A stretch of 38,881 nucleotides of DNA from contig CANFNL010000004.1 in assembly GCA_947448205.1 (NCBI GenBank), positions 1 to 38,881 of the forward strand, in the 5' to 3' direction. A program made the translations under genes and the position numbers. Under the pieces are notes generated by a model. That model had not been told where the DNA came from. It ran no database searches and was given only the letters and a program-made list of their open reading frames with translations. Shown here piece after piece: positions 1-8,231 of this stretch. The stretch comes from Bacteriovoracaceae bacterium (GTDB lineage Bacteria > Bdellovibrionota > Bacteriovoracia > Bacteriovoracales > Bacteriovoracaceae). Positions within the stretch are counted from its first letter, which is position 1. The number at the start of each line of letters is the position of its first letter.

Positions 1-279
1 CAAACGCGAGAAAAGGGTATTGTTACAACAGAAGACTTGGTTTTTTTGTTAAGCAAGATTCAATTGAATTCTAACTCAAAACGAGAATTTGATTTTGAAG
101 AGATTAAGGCAAAAGGATTAAAGGTTTTTATCGAAGAAATTGAAGGCGAAATTTTAAAACTTGCATTAAGTAAAAATGAAGATAAAGTTCGAAAAACCCT
201 CAGTGATCTAAAAATATCGAATAATTCATATTATCGAATTCTAGAAAAAATTAAAATTCAGGAGAATCAGCATGCTTGA
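1..279 (+). CDS. C-terminal end of a probable sigma-54-dependent (NtrC-type) activator, partial
   Basis: The reading frame is open from base 1, so the gene begins outside the window; only the last 92 residues are seen. The visible part starts with a segment ending in ITTEDL-like residues (IVTTEDL), which resembles the linker after the AAA+ domain of NtrC-family activators. It ends in a helix-turn-helix that fits the Fis type (around KTLSDLKISNNSYYRILEK). No ATPase motifs are visible because that part is missing, so the family call rests on the tail alone. The last 8 bases overlap the next small gene, suggesting translational coupling. An alternative is another Fis-HTH protein without the ATPase domain. 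Confidence 0.55.
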   Translation, partial: QTREKGIVTTEDLVFLLSKIQLNSNSKREFDFEEIKAKGLKVFIEEIEGEILKLALSKNEDKVRKTLSDLKISNNSYYRILEKIKIQENQHA

Positions 280-433
280 TTCAACAAGTGAAAATAATAG
301 CAAACACCATAAAGATATTCACGATATAAATTCATCTATTTCTGCCTTACTTGGTGCAGTTGAAGTGATCAAAGATGAATGGCTTTCTAATCCAGAATTA
401 GTTGAGAAAATTCTTCCACTTACTATGGATTAA
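272..433 (+). CDS. 53-residue peptide resembling an isolated histidine-kinase H-box helix
   Basis: A short gene not obvious by length alone. It starts with ATG at 272, inside the last codons of the upstream activator, behind a good ribosome binding site (AGGAG at about 262-266), and stops at 433. The protein contains HDINSSISALLGAVEVI, which has the look of the H-box region of a sensor kinase dimerisation helix (H-D-I-N followed by a hydrophobic helix), then an acidic, tryptophan-containing segment. No ATP-binding domain follows. The 8-base overlap with a regulator gene suggests a partner or phosphorelay role, but this is inference. It could simply be a small helical protein of unknown function. 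Confidence 0.6.
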   Translation: MLDSTSENNSKHHKDIHDINSSISALLGAVEVIKDEWLSNPELVEKILPLTMD

Positions 434-559
434 CTCAACGAGTTGCAATTTCAATTACAAAAATACCGTAACATCTAAAACTTATCATTATTTGCCTTCT
501 TCTCAAAAATGACTATTACCTCTAAACTTAATTCAGTTAAAAGATTAAGGAGATGAAAA

Positions 560-1375
560 TTGAGAATAGCATTGATTTTTGCTTTGGCACTCTCTATCCA
601 TTTGTTACATGCCCAAGACGCTGAAGCAAAAAAGCCAGAATCTTTTGTCGAAAAAATGAGACCTATATTAACGAAAATTGTCGGCCAAAAGTGGACTGTA
701 AAAATACTTGGTTCATTACCTGAACAAAAAGTTGTCGAGCCTATCGTAGTATTTCCAGCATTACCTCAAATTACTCAAAATGCCCGTTCAACAGCAGTCT
801 ACAATAAGAAAGCAGATAGCGTCACACTAAAGCCTGAGTTGGAAGAAAAATATTATTATGCCTACGTAAAAGAAATTTACGAAGTAACTAGGCAAGCAAA
901 ACCAAATGATGAAGTGCTATCAACGCTTATGAATATCATTAATCAAGGTGGAAGCCGTGAAGGAATTTATCACCAACTTGTTTTAGATGCGACATATCAG
1001 GGAATGGAAAATACTGATAAGCCTTTAAAGGATAACGCTATAGATTTTGCAAATTATTTTTACGAGCACTACTTGGGTAAGAAACTGGTCAAAGAGAGTT
1101 TAAAAGGGATGAATGTCTATTCACTAAAGAGACTTATTGCAGATACGGCATTAGATGAAATCGATGCATTCGGCGATAAAAGAGATGAGTTAGAAAGATG
1201 GTATGCAGTTATGTCTGCAGATCTTGCGCAGAAATTTCCTCAACTATGGTCATCAAAATTAAGAAAGGATAGCTTGGCACTACATCATAAAAATTGGGCC
1301 AGTAAGGTTCCAATTCAACATATTAAGTCTGAAACTGTTATTAAATTACATATTGCGATTAACTCTCTCATGTAA
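560..1375 (+). CDS. Secreted or periplasmic protein of unknown function
   Basis: I do not recognise this family. The start is TTG at 560 because AAGGAG lies at 547-552, seven bases upstream, and this frame opens with a typical signal peptide: basic residue 2, a hydrophobic stretch to about residue 16, and a likely cleavage near HAQ-D (residues 17-20). The ATG at 553 is in a different frame that stops early. The mature protein of about 250 residues is mixed charge and mostly predicted helical from residue 90 on, with no cysteines and no recognisable catalytic motif. It ends one base before the stop codon of the convergent epmA-like gene. The upstream gap (434-559) shows no strong promoter or terminator. 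Confidence 0.8.
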   Translation: MRIALIFALALSIHLLHAQDAEAKKPESFVEKMRPILTKIVGQKWTVKILGSLPEQKVVEPIVVFPALPQITQNARSTAVYNKKADSVTLKPELEEKYYYAYVKEIYEVTRQAKPNDEVLSTLMNIINQGGSREGIYHQLVLDATYQGMENTDKPLKDNAIDFANYFYEHYLGKKLVKESLKGMNVYSLKRLIADTALDEIDAFGDKRDELERWYAVMSADLAQKFPQLWSSKLRKDSLALHHKNWASKVPIQHIKSETVIKLHIAINSLM

Positions 1376-1376
1376 G

Positions 1377-2366
1377 TTAATCCCAAAACGGATTTTCCAC
1401 GCCAGTTAAAACTTTTAAAAGGCGCTCTACTCCCATGGCAATTCCAGCAGAAGCGGGTAGCCCACGCTCAAGTGATTGGTATAAAACATTGGGCTTTGGA
1501 AGTTCATAGTGATAAAGCGATTTTTTTTCTAATGCTTGGTAATTAAATCGCTCTTTTTGAATTTTCAAATCAGTCAGTTCATTAAAACAATTACAAAGCT
1601 CGACTCCTTTACTGTAAATTTCAAATCGCTCACAAACCCTTGGGTCTTCTTTTTTTAAAGTTGATAGGGCACTTAAGTGATTGGGAAATTCATAAAGAAT
1701 TAAGTAAGGGTAGTGGGCCAGGTGAGGTTCAATTTTATTCAAGAAGAGCAAGAAATAATAATCATCCCAAGAAAGTTTCTCTCCCAAGGAAGGCAGTGGA
1801 ACATCCTTGAAATTCAGTTTAATAAGTTTTTTTAGATCATCAGTATTGAGAAATTCAAGAATGTCGACATTTAGCATATCTAAAAAAAGTTCTTGAACGG
1901 TTGCTCGTTCAAATTTACAATTTTTTAAGTCGGAATCAATGCTGTTATTTTTTTGCTCAAGGCAGTTAAGACAAAAGGAAAAAAGCTCTTGGCAATCCTG
2001 CATTATTTGCGTGTAGTGAGCTCCTTTTCTATACCACTCCAACATGAGAAATTGAGGTCGATGATGAGAGGCCACTGGTTCATCACGAAAGCAATAGGAA
2101 ATTGTGTAGAGATCGTTAAAGCCCAAAGAGAGTAGCTCTTTCATGTGAAATTCAGGTGAAGTTTGCAAGTAATGTGCTGTTAAGGTTGAGCTTTTGGCAT
2201 GAGCGACTTGGAAAGGGTGGATATGAGTTTCCATTCCAGGATTTTCAACCATTGGCGGAGTAAGGACATCAATAAAGGCTTGTCTCGAAAAAAAATCGCG
2301 AATGGCCCAAAGCAAATCAAATTGAGCTTTTAATTTATTTTTGCGAATATTTATATTTGTTTGCAT
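1377..2366 (-). CDS. epmA: EpmA-like lysyl-tRNA-synthetase paralog (EF-P lysine ligase)
   Basis: EpmA (GenX/PoxA) is a class II lysyl-tRNA-synthetase-like catalytic domain that lacks the tRNA anticodon-binding domain and ligates (R)-beta-lysine to elongation factor P. The length (329 residues) fits EpmA and is far below LysS. Motif 2 is visible (CFRDEPVASHHRPQF, then LEWY) and motif 3 near the C-terminus (GIAMGVERLLK). The N-terminal region carries the class II helix with a typical LTPPMVENPGMETH segment. ATG at 2366 is taken as start; an in-frame GTG at 2375 would add three residues, and neither has a strong ribosome binding site. Neither EF-P nor EpmB is in the window. It is divergent from ftsY. 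Confidence 0.88.
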   Translation of the reverse strand: MQTNINIRKNKLKAQFDLLWAIRDFFSRQAFIDVLTPPMVENPGMETHIHPFQVAHAKSSTLTAHYLQTSPEFHMKELLSLGFNDLYTISYCFRDEPVASHHRPQFLMLEWYRKGAHYTQIMQDCQELFSFCLNCLEQKNNSIDSDLKNCKFERATVQELFLDMLNVDILEFLNTDDLKKLIKLNFKDVPLPSLGEKLSWDDYYFLLFLNKIEPHLAHYPYLILYEFPNHLSALSTLKKEDPRVCERFEIYSKGVELCNCFNELTDLKIQKERFNYQALEKKSLYHYELPKPNVLYQSLERGLPASAGIAMGVERLLKVLTGVENPFWD

Positions 2367-2401
2367 AATGCGCACTCTATCTTAGCTATAATGGACTGTG
2401 C

Positions 2402-2420
2402 AAGTTGAAAAATTCAACTT
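2402..2420. promoter_or_regulatory. Perfect dyad between divergent epmA-like and ftsY genes
   Basis: The two arms AAGTTGAA and TTCAACTT are perfect inverted repeats separated by three A residues. The dyad lies in the 105-base divergent intergenic region, 36 bases upstream of the epmA-like start and 52 bases upstream of ftsY. There is no T-run on either side that would make it a terminator, so an operator is the more natural reading. No cognate regulator is identified. Confidence 0.35.
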
Positions 2421-2471
2421 TATGCCTTATCTTGACTTAAGTTTTTACTTAATTTGCTTAAAGAGGATCTT

Positions 2472-3563
2472 ATGAATTTAACTAACATAATTATTGCCAT
2501 TGCCCTCATTGCGGTTTCAATCACTCTTTTTATTCTCATCAAGAAAAAGGAAGAGAAAACAGCAAAAAAGAAGCCTGAATTGCCTAAAGCAACTATTGAA
2601 CCCGAAGCAAAAATTGAAACTAAAGCTACTGTGATTAGTTTTGGCGAGCGACTAAAATCTGGATTGGCCCGTTCTCGCGGAGAAGTTTGGGGGAAATTGA
2701 CAGGGCTTTTCTCTGGCGGCTTAGATGACGAAAAAATTGAGACCTTAGAAGAGCTTCTCTACGGAGCAGATATCGGCACAGCAACAGTTAGTGAGTTGAT
2801 GATTGAAGTTCACAAAAAAGCCAAGGAAGGAAATTTATCTGAGGAGACTTTTAAAAATTTTCTTTTTGATTTTTTAAAAAAGAAAATGGCTCCCACTCAA
2901 GAAAAATTAGATCGCTCTCTTTATCAATTTAATCCCGAACAAAAAAGCCCGACTAAAGTCATTATGGTTGTGGGAGTTAATGGGGCTGGAAAAACAACCA
3001 CCATTGGTAAACTGGCTACCAAACTTCGCGCTCAAGGAGCCAGCGTCGTGGTTGGTGCTTGCGATACTTTTAGAGCGGCAGCCGTAGATCAACTTCAAGT
3101 TTGGTGTGACCGCTCTGGGGCTACGATGATTCGCGCGAAAGAAGGAAGCAATCCCTCTGGCGTGGGTTATGATGCTCTTCAAATGGCCCAAAATTTAAAG
3201 GCGGATTATTGTATTCTAGATACTGCTGGGCGACTTCATACTAAAGAAAACTTAATGGATGAGCTCACTAAAAGTAAAAATGTTTTAAAAAAACTAGATC
3301 CTAGCGCACCTCAACAGGTATTGCTTGTTATTGATGCCATAACTGGTCAAAATGCAATCCGTCAAGCGGAAGAGTTTCACAAGGCCCTCGAACTTACAGC
3401 TTTGATTTTCACCAAGTGTGATGGATCTTCTAAGGCGGGAAGTGCCGTGTCCATAGTAGAACAATTAAAATTACCAATTGCCTATATTGGCGTTGGGGAA
3501 AGTGCAGATGACTTAGACCTCTTCAATATTGATGACTACTTAAAAGCGCTATTGGGTCTCTAG
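2472..3563 (+). CDS. ftsY: FtsY, signal recognition particle receptor GTPase
   Basis: FtsY is the membrane-associated receptor that docks SRP-ribosome complexes at the Sec translocon. The N and G domains are complete: P-loop GVNGAGKTT (168-176), DTFRAAAVDQL (198-208), DTAGR and TKCDG, with the closing GVGESADDL motif. Start ATG at 2472 is preferred over an upstream TTG at 2454 because AAGAGG lies at 2460-2466 with good spacing. With that start the first 23 residues form a real membrane-spanning helix, followed by a lysine-rich linker. This is an anchored FtsY rather than the acidic A domain of E. coli. It heads a six-gene run ending at 7286. Confidence 0.96.
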   Translation: MNLTNIIIAIALIAVSITLFILIKKKEEKTAKKKPELPKATIEPEAKIETKATVISFGERLKSGLARSRGEVWGKLTGLFSGGLDDEKIETLEELLYGADIGTATVSELMIEVHKKAKEGNLSEETFKNFLFDFLKKKMAPTQEKLDRSLYQFNPEQKSPTKVIMVVGVNGAGKTTTIGKLATKLRAQGASVVVGACDTFRAAAVDQLQVWCDRSGATMIRAKEGSNPSGVGYDALQMAQNLKADYCILDTAGRLHTKENLMDELTKSKNVLKKLDPSAPQQVLLVIDAITGQNAIRQAEEFHKALELTALIFTKCDGSSKAGSAVSIVEQLKLPIAYIGVGESADDLDLFNIDDYLKALLGL

Positions 3564-3604
3564 CAAAAGTCATGGCCATTGCCCCTTGTTGCAAGGCATT
3601 TTAA

Positions 3605-3961
3605 TTGACGAAAATTTCTCTATCGATTACTCTAATTACAATGAATAACGTAAGAGAAGACAACGCATTCGATGCAACAGTTTTTGAAGTATTAGGCCAA
3701 AAAATCAAGCTTAAAAGAAATGAGATGCTTGATGGTATTGAGCCAAGTGATATCGTCGGATTTGTACAATCCGAATCTCTCAAAATAATGAATTCTTCAC
3801 CATCTTTAAGTCAGTCTCAAGTCGCCGTTTTGGTAGCTTTGAAACTCGCTGGTGAAAAATTAGCTTTAGAAAAAGAGTATCGCGAAAATATTAATTTATT
3901 GCAGACTACTGCAGTAGATGCCCTTCAATACATCGAAGAAGTCTCTCCGACGACTCGCTAA
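3605..3961 (+). CDS. zapA: ZapA-like cell division protein
   Basis: ZapA is a small protein that binds and bundles FtsZ at the division ring. The sequence has the ZapA order: an N-terminal beta segment (ATVFEVLGQKIKLK), a central helix, and a long C-terminal coiled-coil helix (from about QVAVLVALKLAGEKL to the end). The length is usual for the family. The start is uncertain: TTG at 3605 has AAGG at 3593-3596, whereas ATG at 3641 has no ribosome binding site but gives a more normal N-terminus. The gene is followed after two bases by 5-formyl-THF cyclo-ligase, the same neighbour zapA has in many proteobacteria, which supports the call. Confidence 0.75.
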   Translation: MTKISLSITLITMNNVREDNAFDATVFEVLGQKIKLKRNEMLDGIEPSDIVGFVQSESLKIMNSSPSLSQSQVAVLVALKLAGEKLALEKEYRENINLLQTTAVDALQYIEEVSPTTR

Positions 3962-3963
3962 AA

Positions 3964-4542
3964 ATGATGAACAAGTTCGAATGTCGTCAAAAAATGAAAG
4001 CAAAACTTTCATTACTAGATGAACAAGCGATCCAAAATAAGAGTGTGTTACTTTCAAAGAACCTCTCACATCTTTTAGTAAGTGAACTTTATGTTATTCA
4101 AAAAAAATTAGTACTTGGTCTTTATGCACCACTAGATAAAGAACCGCGATGGAATTGTTTACTTCCGGAATTTAGATTTACTGCTTTTCCATCTTTTGAA
4201 AAAACTGCAACTATGATGACTTTTAAGCTTTCATCACTTGAGGGCCTAGAGTGTAAAGATGATTTTGGAGTAAAAATTTTAGGGCCCTTGCAAGAGTGCC
4301 CAGTGGTCATTCCCGATGTAATCATTTTACCAGGTTTAGCTTTTAGCAAATCAGGAGAAAGACTCGGAAGGGGAAAAGGATTCTATGATAAGTATTTAAG
4401 TAACTTTAGTGGAGTCAAAGTTGGTGTGTGTTTTTCAGATCAACTAGAAGAAGAAATTCCCACTGAAAGTCACGACATCGTTTTAGATTATATTGTTACG
4501 GAAAATGAAATAATAAATTGCAAAGTAAAAGGAGCCTCATAA
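3964..4542 (+). CDS. 5-formyltetrahydrofolate cyclo-ligase
   Basis: This enzyme (MTHFS, YgfA) converts 5-formyl-THF to 5,10-methenyl-THF using ATP and recycles a storage form of folate. The family signature is clear in the C-terminal half: DVIILPGLAFSKSGERLGRG followed by KGFYDKY, and a final segment (EEEIPTESHDIVLDYIVTE) that is typical of the fold. The N-terminal basic segment with conserved arginine and lysine (CRQKMKAKL) fits the ATP-binding start. Length is normal at 192 residues. It sits two bases after zapA, and its stop codon directly abuts the rny start. Confidence 0.92.
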   Translation: MMNKFECRQKMKAKLSLLDEQAIQNKSVLLSKNLSHLLVSELYVIQKKLVLGLYAPLDKEPRWNCLLPEFRFTAFPSFEKTATMMTFKLSSLEGLECKDDFGVKILGPLQECPVVIPDVIILPGLAFSKSGERLGRGKGFYDKYLSNFSGVKVGVCFSDQLEEEIPTESHDIVLDYIVTENEIINCKVKGAS

Positions 4543-6102
4543 ATGAATATAGCAGTGATCTTAGCCTCTGTGCTTTTTGCTATTATCGGCGCAGCAGTCG
4601 GTTTTGTATTAAAAGACAAGCAAGTAAAAAAAGATGTAGCAGATAAGGAAGCTAAAGGTAATGATATTGTTGAAAAGGCAAAAAAATATGCCGATGAAAT
4701 AAAATACAAAGCCAGACAAGAAGCTAAAGAAATTTCAAGAGAAGAAAAAGAAAGATCTGATCGCGAAATCACTAACCGCACCAATGAAATTAAAAATCAA
4801 GAACGAGAAATTGCAAAAAAAGAAGCAACTCTCGATCGTAAACTTGAAGAACATGAAAAAGAAGTTAAGGTTCTAAAAGAAAAAGAAATTGAATTTGAAG
4901 TAGCCAGAAAGCTTCACGAAGAAGAATCTCTACGAATGAAAAATAAGCAAAACGAATTTAACGATCGTTTAGCTCAAGTTTCTCAAATGACAAAAGAAGA
5001 AGCCAAGCAAGAACTTCTTCGCGCTATGGAAGAAGAAGCTCGCGTCGATTTCGGAAAGATCTTACGTCGGCTAGAAGAAGAAACAAAAGAAGAAGCTGAA
5101 GCGAAATCAAAGAGAATCGTGGGAATCGCTATTCAAAGATTTGCTGGTGAATATGTTGGTGAGAAAACTATTGGTTCAGTTGAACTTCCTAGTGACGATG
5201 TAAAAGGTCGCTTAATTGGCCGCGAAGGTAGAAACATTCGTGCCTTCGAACAAATCTGTGGTGTTGATTTAATTATCGATGACACTCCAGAGGTTGTTGT
5301 TATTTCCTCATTCAACGTTGTAAGAAAAGAAATTGCTCGTATGGTTATCCAAAAGCTTATTGCCGATGGACGAATTCACCCAGCTAAAATTGAAGAATTT
5401 CATGATAAATCAAAAGCAGAAATGGAGAGACAACTGAGAGATCTGGGTGAAAAAGCTCAAATGGAAATTGGAGTTCACGGGATTCACCCTGAAGTCCTAA
5501 AATTAATTGGGGCTCTTCAATGGAGAACTTCATACACTCAAAATCAATATCAACATGCTATTGAAGCTGCCTTTATTTGTGGGGCAATGGCCGCGGAACT
5601 TGGTCTTAATGTAAAGCAAGCAAGACGTGCTGGTTTACTTCATGACATCGGAAAAGTTATCGACGCTTCTGCTGAAGGATCACACGCGGTCATCGGTGCT
5701 GACTTTGCAAAAAAATATGGAGAATCTCCTGATATCGTGCACGCTATTCGTGCGCATCATGATGATGAGAAACCAGAATCAGTATTGGCTCATTTAGTTG
5801 CTGCAGCCGATGCACTCTCTGGTGCTCGTCCAGGAGCTCGTAAAGCTATGATGGAATCTTATGTTTCTCGTTTAACTGATATCGAAGAAATCGTAAATTC
5901 TTTCGAAGGTGTTTCTAAATCATACGCCATCTCTGGTGGACGCGAAGTCAGAGTTTTTGTTGAAAACGATAAAGTTAATGATGAAGAAACAGTTATGCTT
6001 TCTCGTGATATCGCTAAAAAAATTGAAGAAGAAATGTCTTATCCGGGAACAATTAAAATAACAGTTTTAAGAGAAACAAAAGCAGTAGGGATTGCCAAGT
6101 AA
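4543..6102 (+). CDS. rny: Ribonuclease Y, membrane-anchored endoribonuclease
   Basis: RNase Y starts mRNA decay by endonucleolytic cleavage at the membrane. The architecture is complete: an N-terminal membrane helix (residues 3-23), a long charged coiled coil to about residue 195, a KH RNA-binding domain with its GxxG loop (GREG, 226-229), and an HD phosphohydrolase domain with the metal pair H367-D368 in LLHDIGK. It ends with the usual C-terminal SYPGTIKITV segment. At 519 residues it is full length. AAAGGAG lies before the start, which directly follows the stop of the folate gene; it is likely translated from the same transcript as ftsY and zapA. Confidence 0.97.
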   Translation: MNIAVILASVLFAIIGAAVGFVLKDKQVKKDVADKEAKGNDIVEKAKKYADEIKYKARQEAKEISREEKERSDREITNRTNEIKNQEREIAKKEATLDRKLEEHEKEVKVLKEKEIEFEVARKLHEEESLRMKNKQNEFNDRLAQVSQMTKEEAKQELLRAMEEEARVDFGKILRRLEEETKEEAEAKSKRIVGIAIQRFAGEYVGEKTIGSVELPSDDVKGRLIGREGRNIRAFEQICGVDLIIDDTPEVVVISSFNVVRKEIARMVIQKLIADGRIHPAKIEEFHDKSKAEMERQLRDLGEKAQMEIGVHGIHPEVLKLIGALQWRTSYTQNQYQHAIEAAFICGAMAAELGLNVKQARRAGLLHDIGKVIDASAEGSHAVIGADFAKKYGESPDIVHAIRAHHDDEKPESVLAHLVAAADALSGARPGARKAMMESYVSRLTDIEEIVNSFEGVSKSYAISGGREVRVFVENDKVNDEETVMLSRDIAKKIEEEMSYPGTIKITVLRETKAVGIAK

Positions 6103-6789
6103 ATGGACGAAAACCAATTTGCATTAATAACCGGGACCTCATCTGGTCTCGGTTATGAAATGGCTCAATACCTTCTTGAAGAAGGTTATAATGTAATCGG
6201 TGTTTCCAGACGAGGAACATCTCTAGATCATCCCAATTTTATTGATATACTCTGTGACATTAAAGAAGAAGCTGCCGTCGAAGAAATGTATGAGCTGATT
6301 GCCGGTCACACTGACAGTCTAAGTCTTATTGTTTTAAATGCTGGAATTTTTGAGATGTCACCAATAGTGGAAACATCTACCAAAGAATTTAGTGATCATC
6401 TTGCTACCAATGTTACAGGTAGTTTTCATATCTTAAAGCATGCAAGTGATTTTCTCATTGAAGATCTAACTCACGTTGTAGTCATTTCATCTATTGCTGC
6501 CAAAAAAGGTTTAGCTAATATTTCGGCTTACAGTGCTTCTAAATTTGCTTTAAATGGCATGATTGAATCAGTTAGAGAAGAATGGGAACATTTAGGAATT
6601 CGCTTTTCAACTTTAATGCCGGGAGCTATTTATACTCCATTATGGGATGAAGAAAATGAAGATCTTCCTCGCGATGAGATGCTTTCTATGGGTGACTTCA
6701 TGCATGTCTTCCAAATGATTGTAACTAGTCCAGTCTATATGCAATTTCCCGAAATAACTTTTCTCCATAAAAAAGGACTGCTTAAGTGA
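6103..6789 (+). CDS. Short-chain dehydrogenase/reductase, substrate unknown
   Basis: A classical SDR of 228 residues. Visible parts are the nucleotide-binding glycine motif TGTSSGLG (10-17), the NAG motif (79-81), and the catalytic S130, Y143 and K147 (YSASK). R37-R38 after the second beta strand suggests a preference for NADP(H), an inference. The substrate cannot be told from sequence. The start codon abuts the rny stop codon, so it is part of that operon, and the stop overlaps the next start (GTGA). A role linked to envelope or fatty-acid metabolism is possible but unsupported. Confidence 0.9.
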   Translation: MDENQFALITGTSSGLGYEMAQYLLEEGYNVIGVSRRGTSLDHPNFIDILCDIKEEAAVEEMYELIAGHTDSLSLIVLNAGIFEMSPIVETSTKEFSDHLATNVTGSFHILKHASDFLIEDLTHVVVISSIAAKKGLANISAYSASKFALNGMIESVREEWEHLGIRFSTLMPGAIYTPLWDEENEDLPRDEMLSMGDFMHVFQMIVTSPVYMQFPEITFLHKKGLLK

Positions 6790-7286
6790 GAAAGATTTGG
6801 CAGCATCAATCTATTCTTACCCAGTATTATTTAAAGTCGATGGCCAGCTTTCTTCTCTTTTGGGGATTGTTCGCTGTTTTAAAAATGGATTTTATCGACA
6901 CTCTTTTTTTCGCGATGGCCTTTGTTTGGCACTTTGCACTTCTGACTCCTGGATTAAAGGAGCAGGTTTTAACTGGTAAACAAAAATTTTCTTTTTTGAG
7001 TATCGTGGTACGAGTAAATTATTACCTTCAATTATTTATTAAGATAAATAATTTCTCATTTGGCCCTTCAATTATTCGAGCCCTTTCACCTTTTGCTTTT
7101 ACATTTGTTTTAATGGTTGTTGGTGGAAATGGAAATATTCTTTTTACATTGTTTGGTTCTATAGCTTTTGAATTAACTTACTATTTAATGAATAAGAAAA
7201 AAGAAAAAGTAGAAGTTATTTCAACGCCCCCAAGTGATCAAAAAATTCTCCCAAAGATTCCGAACGTAGAAAATTCCCACGAATAG
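6786..7286 (+). CDS. Small multi-pass membrane protein, unknown function
   Basis: I do not recognise the family. The start is GTG at 6786 and overlaps the SDR stop codon (GTGA), typical of coupled translation. The protein has about four hydrophobic segments (roughly residues 18-34, 38-55, 94-115 and 118-137), then a lysine-rich, hydrophilic tail of about 30 residues. The last 71 bases lie inside the 3' end of the convergent dus gene, and both frames appear to be coding there. The tail may be lengthened by run-through into the neighbour, since the membrane part is complete before the overlap. Confidence 0.72.
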   Translation: MRKIWQHQSILTQYYLKSMASFLLFWGLFAVLKMDFIDTLFFAMAFVWHFALLTPGLKEQVLTGKQKFSFLSIVVRVNYYLQLFIKINNFSFGPSIIRALSPFAFTFVLMVVGGNGNILFTLFGSIAFELTYYLMNKKKEKVEVISTPPSDQKILPKIPNVENSHE

Positions 7287-8208
7287 TTTCAAAATTATCA
7301 TAGTCATCAAATAGATTTCGCGAGAATGATTTAAATCTTTTGAGAATTAGATTTTCAAACCAACCGAACTCTCGGTATTCAGACAAGAGTGCATTAAAAT
7401 ATTCATCGAGATAATTTTTTCGTTGAAAGAGCAAATAGGTTTCATCGATATGAGCACTCTTGTCGATGTATTCTTTGTAAAGCTTAGCAAGCCACGGAGT
7501 CTTAAGTGCACTTCTGCCAAACATAACAGAATGGCATTTTGTATGTTCAAATATTTTTTCAATATCTTCAACGATCCATACGTCACCATTGCCTATCAAA
7601 GGAATTGAAACACTGTTTACAGCTTTTGAGATATAATCCCAATCGGCGAATCCTTTATAGAGTTGATCTCTCGTTCTAGCGTGAAGGGTAATAGCTTCCA
7701 CTCCAGCATCTTCAATTAATTTTAAAGTCTCTAAGAAATTATTATCATCGCGATAACCCACTCGCATCTTCACTGTAAAATGCCCGGTAAAATTAGAGCG
7801 GATTGTTTTTAAAACTTGTGCTAAGCCTTTATGATCGGAAAGTAAGTATGCGCCACCGTGGTGGGAGTTAACTTTTTTAGAAGGACAACCTAAATTTAAA
7901 TCGAGGTGATCCATTTTCAGTGATTCTAATACTTCAACGACAGCTTGGGTTTGAGCTCTAGGAGTTGTGAGGATTTGAAATGAGTTCTTTTTACGCCAAT
8001 GTGGATTAGCAAATATTTTAGGACCGTAGTGATCCATAATTAATTTTTCATTCACTTTACCAACAGTGGGAACTCTTAAAAAATCTGTGAAAAATTGATC
8101 CCACTCTGGGAACGTTTTGAGCAAAGCAATTCTATAAGGTTCATCAGTGATACCTTCCATTGGCGCAAAGAGCAGGGATTTTTTGGGAAACACATCGAAA
8201 TTTTGCAT
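7216..8208 (-). CDS. tRNA-dihydrouridine synthase
   Basis: Dus enzymes reduce uridines in the tRNA D-loop using FMN and NADPH. Features seen are the N-terminal FMN-barrel motif APMEGITDEPYR, the catalytic cysteine C108 in LNLGCPSKKV, VKMRVG, LHARTRDQLYKG and the phosphate-binding IGNGDV. Length (330) fits. The subclass (A, B or C) is not certain. The start at 8208 leaves only 23 bases to the divergent Nudix start and no ribosome binding site is visible. The 3' end overlaps the convergent membrane-protein gene by 71 bases. Confidence 0.93.
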   Translation of the reverse strand: MQNFDVFPKKSLLFAPMEGITDEPYRIALLKTFPEWDQFFTDFLRVPTVGKVNEKLIMDHYGPKIFANPHWRKKNSFQILTTPRAQTQAVVEVLESLKMDHLDLNLGCPSKKVNSHHGGAYLLSDHKGLAQVLKTIRSNFTGHFTVKMRVGYRDDNNFLETLKLIEDAGVEAITLHARTRDQLYKGFADWDYISKAVNSVSIPLIGNGDVWIVEDIEKIFEHTKCHSVMFGRSALKTPWLAKLYKEYIDKSAHIDETYLLFQRKNYLDEYFNALLSEYREFGWFENLILKRFKSFSRNLFDDYDNFETIRGNFLRSESLGEFFDHLGALK

Positions 8209-8231
8209 TGCTCATGTTAGTATCAAAAAAT

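Noticed and set aside
3582-3602. Bulged stem with T-run between ftsY and zapA, possible terminator
   Set aside because: The stem is 7 bases with a 2-base bulge; the genes look like one operon, so it is at best a weak attenuator.
3962-3963. 6S RNA, often found between zapA and the folate cyclo-ligase gene
   Set aside because: Only two bases separate the two genes here, so there is no room.
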